Positions 1-3,578 of a stretch of DNA of 6,528 nucleotides are shown here, in pieces; the first letter of the stretch is position 1, and each line of letters starts with the position of its first letter. The notes beneath the pieces were generated by a model. That model searched no databases. It was not told the origin of the DNA and saw only the letters and a program-made list of their open reading frames with translations. Origin of the DNA: Candidatus Zhuqueibacterota bacterium 4484_219 (lineage in GTDB: Bacteria; Zhuqueibacterota; JdFR-76; 4484-219). The position numbers and the translations under genes were made by a program. The stretch covers positions 1-6,528 of the forward strand of contig MZGM01000077.1 in assembly GCA_002085035.1 (NCBI GenBank), written 5' to 3'.

Positions 1-563
1 TTGCAGTCGGAAATTTCCAGATATTCTAAAATTTGTTTCAAGGCAGAAAGATAAAGATAGGCTTCCCTGGGGGAGCGGATATCTGGTGCGCTGACAATCT
101 CGATCAGCGGTACCCCACAGCGGTTAAGGTCTACTAAAGTTTCATCCTCCGCTACCCACTCCTCGGCGTGCACCGACTTGCCGGCATCCTCCTCCAAATG
201 GATACGGATGATGCCGATTTTTTGGGTCTGGCCATTTACCTCAATTTCCACATACCCATTTTCGCACAACGGTTCTTCGTATTGAGAAATCTGATAGCCT
301 TTGGGCAGATCGGGGTAGAAATAATTTTTGCGCGCAAAAATAGAACGCGGTGTAATGTGACAGTGCGTAGCCAGCCCCATTTTGATAGCATATTCTACCG
401 CCCTTTCATTCAGCACCGGGAGCACTCCGGGCATTCCCAGGCAGATGGGACAAACCTGTGTATTGGGAGCCGCTCCAAATTTTGTGCTACAAGAACAAAA
501 AATCTTCGACTCTGTAGACAACTGAGCATGAACTTCCAATCCAATAACAGTTTCGTATTCCAT
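1..563 (-). CDS. gatB: Aspartyl/glutamyl-tRNA(Asn/Gln) amidotransferase subunit B, partial (C-terminal part off window)
   Basis: GatB is the tRNA-binding, kinase/transamidase-coupling subunit of GatCAB. The complex converts Glu-tRNA(Gln) or Asp-tRNA(Asn) to the amide form in the cytoplasm, using ammonia from GatA. Translation gives about 187 residues starting MEYETVIGLEVHAQL, the usual GatB N-terminus. Family hallmarks are the cysteine pairs C23/C25 and C38/C41 (zinc site of the cradle domain), RKNYFYPDLPKGYQ at 78-91, HLEEDAGK at 122-129 and a later VDLNRCGVPLIEIVSAPD stretch. The family is about 480 residues, so roughly the last 60% lies beyond position 1. The ATG at 561-563 is preceded by GAGG with a 5-base spacer. 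An in-frame ATG at 591-593 would add ten residues, but it lacks a good ribosome binding site and family support. gatA and gatC are not in view. The reading frame is intact as far as it goes, and identification is very secure. Confidence 0.97.
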   Translation of the reverse strand, partial: MEYETVIGLEVHAQLSTESKIFCSCSTKFGAAPNTQVCPICLGMPGVLPVLNERAVEYAIKMGLATHCHITPRSIFARKNYFYPDLPKGYQISQYEEPLCENGYVEIEVNGQTQKIGIIRIHLEEDAGKSVHAEEWVAEDETLVDLNRCGVPLIEIVSAPDIRSPREAYLYLSALKQILEYLEISDC

Positions 564-608
564 ATTTACCTCGACAACTACTAAGAAATGCATTTTGTTA
601 ACACTCTT

Positions 609-637
609 AAAATACGAAAAACAGAAGATTTTGTCAA
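609..637 (-). promoter_or_regulatory. Predicted sigma70-type promoter of gatB
   Basis: On the minus strand a perfect -35 box TTGACA (632-637) and a -10 box TATTTT (609-614) are separated by exactly 17 bases. Transcription would begin near 602 and leave a leader of about 38 bases before the gatB ATG. A perfect 10-base palindrome, AAATGCATTT (586-595), lies in that leader between the inferred start site and the ribosome binding site; any regulatory role is speculative. The promoter implies that gatB can be expressed independently of the upstream reductase gene. Confidence 0.7.
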
Positions 638-714
638 CATTAAAAAGTTAGGGGGGATATTCTTTGAGATTCATTTGGTTTGGCGGGTTTTATGGGGAAC
701 TTTCAGATGAGTAG

Positions 715-753
715 GGTTAACCTGACCGTCATTTTTAGCTAACATGACTGTCA
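715..753. repeat. Imperfect inverted repeat plus GGTTAACC palindrome between the reductase gene and gatB
   Basis: The arms TGACCGTCAT (723-732) and ATGACTGTCA (744-753) pair over 10 bases with one mismatch around an 11-base loop. Each arm is itself nearly a TGAC-N-GTCA palindrome. The 8-base palindrome GGTTAACC (715-722) directly abuts it. The element begins about 15 bases after the reductase stop codon. A hairpin there could end or stabilise that transcript, but no U-run follows on the minus strand, so it is not a classical intrinsic terminator. A protein-binding site is the alternative. The function is not established. Confidence 0.45.
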
Positions 754-768
754 ACCTGGAGGTGATGG

Positions 769-1650
769 TCACGTCTCGTAGGCCTTTTGCAACCCTTCCT
801 CACAGTTTAGAAATTGCGTGCGTAGTAGAGTTTGAGCCTTAGAAATATTTAAAGAGACATCCTGGGGCCTTAGAGCCACGTTGGTGGCTTCTTTCATGCT
901 GACTTTGCAGATTAAATCGGCGGACACACCCAGTATGCGTGCTAAAATATTGCCAAAGGTTACTCGGTCAATCTTCTGTGAACCACCCAAATGAATGGTA
1001 CCCACAAAAGAATTGGAAGCCAGTTCTAACAACGCATCCGCAAGATTGTTCACTTCGATGGGGGTACGATACTGATCATAAAAAAGAGGGGTGATTTTGC
1101 CCATTGCCCAGGTTGTGCGGAGCCATTCGGAAAAGGAAGTCCCTCGTAACGCCGGACGACCATACATCAGTGCTGACCGAGCAATAACATGATTTTCGCA
1201 ATTAATCTGAACAAGCTTTTCCCCTTCCAGTTTGCTCCACCCATAATAACTCACTGGATTGGTTTTGTCTTCTTCGGAATAGTTTCCCTTCTCCCCATCG
1301 AAAACCAGATCAGTAGAAACGTAGATTAGCCGCGTATTGTGCTCTTGACATAGTTTAGCCAATATTTCAGTGCCTAGCACATTTACCAACTTTGTCTCGC
1401 ACTGGTGAGCTTCGCACCAATCCACATGGGTTAAAGCAGCGGTGTGAATTACAACATCAGGGTTAGAATACTGGAAAATCTGTTGGATTGAAGAGAAATC
1501 AGAAAGGTCCAAAGGCAGCCAATTCACATCGTCGAATTGCGGCGGATGTTTATGATAGGTGGCAAAAACCTTCCAGTGTTTTGAAATAGCCCGAACAATT
1601 AATGCACCCCCCAAGAAACCACTACCTCCTGTAATAAGAATAGATTCCAT
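769..1650 (-). CDS. RmlD-like sugar-nucleotide reductase (extended SDR family)
   Basis: This 293-residue cytoplasmic protein has the length and layout of dTDP-4-dehydrorhamnose reductase (RmlD/RfbD) and related SDR enzymes, which use NAD(P)H to reduce a 4-keto sugar nucleotide. The N-terminal Rossmann fold carries GGSGFLG at 8-14 for dinucleotide binding. HTAALTHVD begins at 69, the catalytic serine/threonine region YVSTD is at 110-114, and the catalytic pair is Y136-x3-K140 in YYGWSK. The C-terminal RPQDVSL segment is also typical of the family. The start ATG at 1648-1650 has only a weak upstream AGG, but an in-frame TGA a little further upstream rules out a much longer N-terminus. The gene follows the DUF5683-like genes by 82 bases without an obvious promoter and may be read through from them. 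No rmlA, rmlB or rmlC is beside it, so the substrate is unknown. A MAT2B-like non-enzymatic role is possible but less likely, because the catalytic residues are intact. Confidence 0.88.
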   Translation of the reverse strand: MESILITGGSGFLGGALIVRAISKHWKVFATYHKHPPQFDDVNWLPLDLSDFSSIQQIFQYSNPDVVIHTAALTHVDWCEAHQCETKLVNVLGTEILAKLCQEHNTRLIYVSTDLVFDGEKGNYSEEDKTNPVSYYGWSKLEGEKLVQINCENHVIARSALMYGRPALRGTSFSEWLRTTWAMGKITPLFYDQYRTPIEVNNLADALLELASNSFVGTIHLGGSQKIDRVTFGNILARILGVSADLICKVSMKEATNVALRPQDVSLNISKAQTLLRTQFLNCEEGLQKAYET

Positions 1651-1732
1651 CAGCGTATTGCCTAAGTTGTTTTCTTTATTGGTTCATCTCCAAATGAGTT
1701 GCATTTAAGTAGTGATTTTTTTCAATAGGAGT

Positions 1733-2584
1733 TCAAAAGGATCGAACCAAGTCTACCTGAAAATAGGGAACATTCTGCGAATGATATCTGACACGGGATT
1801 CTATATGCCAGTTCACCGAGCTTTGGAGCTTTTTATTGTGCCCTCTTGCTGTCCAGATGGCATCAATTGCACTCAACAGATGATTAAAAAGGATAACTCC
1901 AACAGTTAAGGTAGCATTTCGATAAGCCCGTTGGCTGGAAAGACGAATGGAGCTAAAATGACGGCGGGAAGCCTGGCTATCCCACCGCCAGAAATGTTCT
2001 TCATCTACAGGATAGACCTCGTCGTAGCTACGGAGACGGCGTTTCTCCTCGTTGTATTCGTAAATATCGTCAAAAAAACTCAGGTGAGTGAAATACTCTT
2101 TATCCTTTCCAGCTACCTGAACACCGGCATGTTTAGCGGCGAAATCTTTGTAATCATTTTCGCGCCAGTAGCCATAAATTTGCAAAGCAGCGAACGTGCA
2201 CCATAGTAATCCTTCGGATATTAAAAAACCAGTAGCTCGTTTTTTTGCACCCGTGTGGAGTTCTCCCCAACCTGGTAGCAAAAGAGATTGAAGGAACACT
2301 TTTCCTGGATTTAACCGCTTTGGACTATCTGATGGAAGTGGCTGGAAAATACCAAACTCACAAAACTCTGATGACTGGATCGAAGGTTTTTCAAATAAAA
2401 AGGCACTAGTAAAGTGCAGGCCTGTAAATATTGATGTGAGTTTAATTTGGTAATAAGGTAACCTGTTCGCGTCTCCAGCTATTTTTTCTACTCCCCAACA
2501 ACTTTGCCAATATGACAGAACAAAAAAAAGCACCAAAACAACTCTCAACTCATAGCGACTCCCAAACAACCCTCTCCTTTTCAT
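1733..2584 (-). CDS. DUF5683-like exported membrane protein, divergent paralogue of the upstream gene
   Basis: This 283-residue protein has no known function. An N-terminal signal sequence or anchor (basic start, then hydrophobic residues at about 14-30 ending CWG) indicates export. The core at 92-140 has NPGKVFLQSLLLPGWGELH followed by a hydrophobic helix, matching the 'SALLPGAGqlY' region of DUF5683. A second conserved helix at 218-251 reads YRNATLTVGVILFNHLLSAI then DAIWTARGHNK. The upstream neighbour has both cores in the same order, so the two are tandem paralogues, but overall identity is low. The middle (141-217) is charged and rich in aromatic residues. The last 30 residues alternate polar and hydrophobic residues and end in Phe, as in a beta strand. 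Translation is likely coupled to the gene 7 bases upstream. The start is uncertain: the ATG sits one base after its AGGAGG, whereas the TTG at 2567-2569 (278 residues) has AGGAG at a 4-base distance. The DUF5683 assignment is from memory of the family pattern. Confidence 0.85.
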   Translation of the reverse strand: MKRRGLFGSRYELRVVLVLFFVLSYWQSCWGVEKIAGDANRLPYYQIKLTSIFTGLHFTSAFLFEKPSIQSSEFCEFGIFQPLPSDSPKRLNPGKVFLQSLLLPGWGELHTGAKKRATGFLISEGLLWCTFAALQIYGYWRENDYKDFAAKHAGVQVAGKDKEYFTHLSFFDDIYEYNEEKRRLRSYDEVYPVDEEHFWRWDSQASRRHFSSIRLSSQRAYRNATLTVGVILFNHLLSAIDAIWTARGHNKKLQSSVNWHIESRVRYHSQNVPYFQVDLVRSF

Positions 2585-2591
2585 ACCTCCT
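2585..2591 (-). promoter_or_regulatory. Strong Shine-Dalgarno in the 7-base gap between the paralogues, unusually close to the ATG
   Basis: On the minus strand the stop of the upstream gene and the next start read TAG-AGGAGGT-ATG. AGGAGG occupies 2586-2591, leaving a one-base spacer to the ATG at 2582-2584. The usual spacing is about 5-9 bases. The placement fits stop-start translational coupling, or it may mean the true start is the TTG at 2567-2569, which has its own AGGAG at 2574-2578. Confidence 0.7.
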
Positions 2592-3401
2592 CTACCATTT
2601 TAAGGTTAGCTCTGCCACCATTTGGGGTTGTCCCTCCCATTGAACATACCTCAATTGAATAGCGACTGGTGCCTGACTTTGATTATGGCGATGTGCTGTC
2701 CAGGCAGCATCCAGAGCGCTGATTACATGATTTGCCAATACAATCATAGTGGCAGCGGTAGCATATTTCAAAGCACGATTACTCCAATAACGCAAATCCA
2801 TGTAGTACAATCTCCTGCCAGAAGTGTTTTTATAACCTTCCTGCCAGGTTGTCCATTGAACATCGTTCCAGCCCGCGTTAAACTTGTCATATTTGCCAAT
2901 CATTTCATAGTATTGTTGTGTTTTGGTATCGGGCAAGGTTTCGCTAGCAAAGGTAGTTTTCTTTTCATCTTCAGGAACAATATTCCACCAGTTTTCCCAA
3001 ACTTCTCTGCTCCAATTCTGGTCGGCATAGTTGATGTATTGATCTTCCTGGCGTTTTCCATCTTTGTAAAAATAGACGTAGCTAACCCAGGCAGCCACCT
3101 CAATGCTGAAAAACACCAAGCTTTTAAGCCGAGATTTAGCATAAAGTTCTCCAGCGCCAGGCAGTAACGCTGAGAGCATCAATGCCTTCTTTGGTGATTT
3201 GTAGCTCGGCAATTGTACACCTTGAATCAGAGGGGTAGAGTGAACTAATACTAAAGTATTAGAATTAGCAAAAAATGGTTTGCCAAAAAAACTACTCCAG
3301 TTGTAACCCTTAGAGGCGGTCAGAGAATCCTCTCCCCAAACCTGAGCTGCCAAAATCAGCATACTTACCAATGTAAATGTAATAATCACACGTAGTTTCA
3401 T
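2592..3401 (-). CDS. DUF5683-like exported membrane protein
   Basis: From the preferred ATG this is a 269-residue protein of unknown function. Residues 1-23 (MKLRVIITFTLVSMLILAAQ VWG) form a clear signal peptide with likely cleavage after VWG. The first conserved core at about 69-112 contains SPKKALMLSALLPGAGELY followed by a hydrophobic helix. A middle block, YYEMIGKYDKFNAGW (164-178), is lined with aromatic and acidic residues. The second core near 206-241 reads SNRALKYATAATMIVLANHV then ISALDAAWTAHRHNQ. This order (LLPGxGxxY helix, YYEMIGKYD motif, then NHxxSAxDAxWTA helix) matches what I recall of DUF5683 proteins from FCB-group bacteria. The tail ends AELTLKW, an amphipathic strand with a terminal Trp. 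The ATG at 3399-3401 has GAGGTG at a 6-base distance. An in-frame GTG at 3408-3410 lies within that ribosome binding site and is rejected as the start. A related gene follows after 7 bases, and the large barrel-protein gene lies 177 bases upstream. A scaffold or envelope-assembly role is only a guess. Confidence 0.88.
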   Translation of the reverse strand: MKLRVIITFTLVSMLILAAQVWGEDSLTASKGYNWSSFFGKPFFANSNTLVLVHSTPLIQGVQLPSYKSPKKALMLSALLPGAGELYAKSRLKSLVFFSIEVAAWVSYVYFYKDGKRQEDQYINYADQNWSREVWENWWNIVPEDEKKTTFASETLPDTKTQQYYEMIGKYDKFNAGWNDVQWTTWQEGYKNTSGRRLYYMDLRYWSNRALKYATAATMIVLANHVISALDAAWTAHRHNQSQAPVAIQLRYVQWEGQPQMVAELTLKW

Positions 3402-3407
3402 TTTACT

Positions 3408-3413
3408 CACCTC
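3408..3413 (-). promoter_or_regulatory. Ribosome binding site that fixes the start of the 269-residue protein
   Basis: GAGGTG on the minus strand lies six bases (AGTAAA) before the ATG at 3399-3401. The in-frame GTG that would give a three-residue longer protein is the last half of this motif and has no comparable site in front of it. The ATG is therefore preferred. Confidence 0.8.
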
Positions 3414-3425
3414 ACTGAAAAGATA

Positions 3426-3453
3426 ATTCTACTTATGCTCGATATTCTTACAA
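3426..3453 (-). promoter_or_regulatory. Weak candidate promoter upstream of the DUF5683-like pair
   Basis: On the minus strand TTGTAA (3448-3453, 4/6 match to -35) and TAGAAT (3426-3431, 5/6 match to -10) are 16 bases apart, placing a start site near 3419 just ahead of the ribosome binding site. The surrounding gap is AT-rich, so chance matches are likely. If real, the DUF5683-like pair would have its own promoter in addition to any read-through from the large gene. Confidence 0.3.
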
Positions 3454-3522
3454 ACTCTATCTTACGCAGATGATAGCATATTAATTCCTATCTACTTAAT
3501 CGGCAGAATCTTCAAAATAGTT

Positions 3523-3559
3523 TACTACAGATTTAGGAAACCTTTCCTACTATAGATTT
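3523..3559. repeat. Hairpin-forming inverted repeat flanked by a 12-base direct repeat, just after the large gene
   Basis: TAGGAAA (3534-3540) and TTTCCTA (3543-3549) form a perfect 7-base inverted repeat separated by only CC. It is flanked by TACTACAGATTT (3523-3534) and TACTATAGATTT (3548-3559), which differ at one base and lie 25 bases apart. The element starts about 20 bases after the stop codon of the large gene. It has no GC-rich stem or U-run, so it is a poor intrinsic terminator. A regulator site or an mRNA-processing hairpin would fit as well, and the role is unknown. Confidence 0.5.
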
Positions 3560-3578
3560 ACATTGTACTACGGCTGTG

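Noticed and set aside
168..584. Plus-strand open frame of 138 residues
   Set aside because: It lies antisense to gatB, whose translation is a clear family match; the plus-strand product has no recognisable motif.
561..593. In-frame upstream ATG for gatB at 591-593
   Set aside because: It would add MHFLVVVEVN before the normal family start and has no good ribosome binding site; the ATG at 561-563 does.
747..757. Second TTGACA on the minus strand upstream of gatB
   Set aside because: No acceptable -10 box occurs 16-18 bases downstream, and the hexamer is part of the inverted repeat.
758..840. Plus-strand GGAGGTG followed by ATG (764-766) and a short frame
   Set aside because: It looks like a start with a ribosome binding site, but it gives only about 25 codons, is antisense to the 3' end of the reductase gene, and the motif can be chance.
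1651..1732. Gap before the reductase gene inspected for a terminator or promoter
   Set aside because: Only a short TTGAAA without a properly spaced -10 box and a weak CTCC/GGAG pairing were seen, not enough to call either.
2622..3167. Plus-strand open frame of 181 residues with hydrophobic stretches
   Set aside because: It is antisense to the DUF5683-like gene. The hydrophobicity mirrors the complement of the real gene, and there is no supporting ribosome binding site or family motif.
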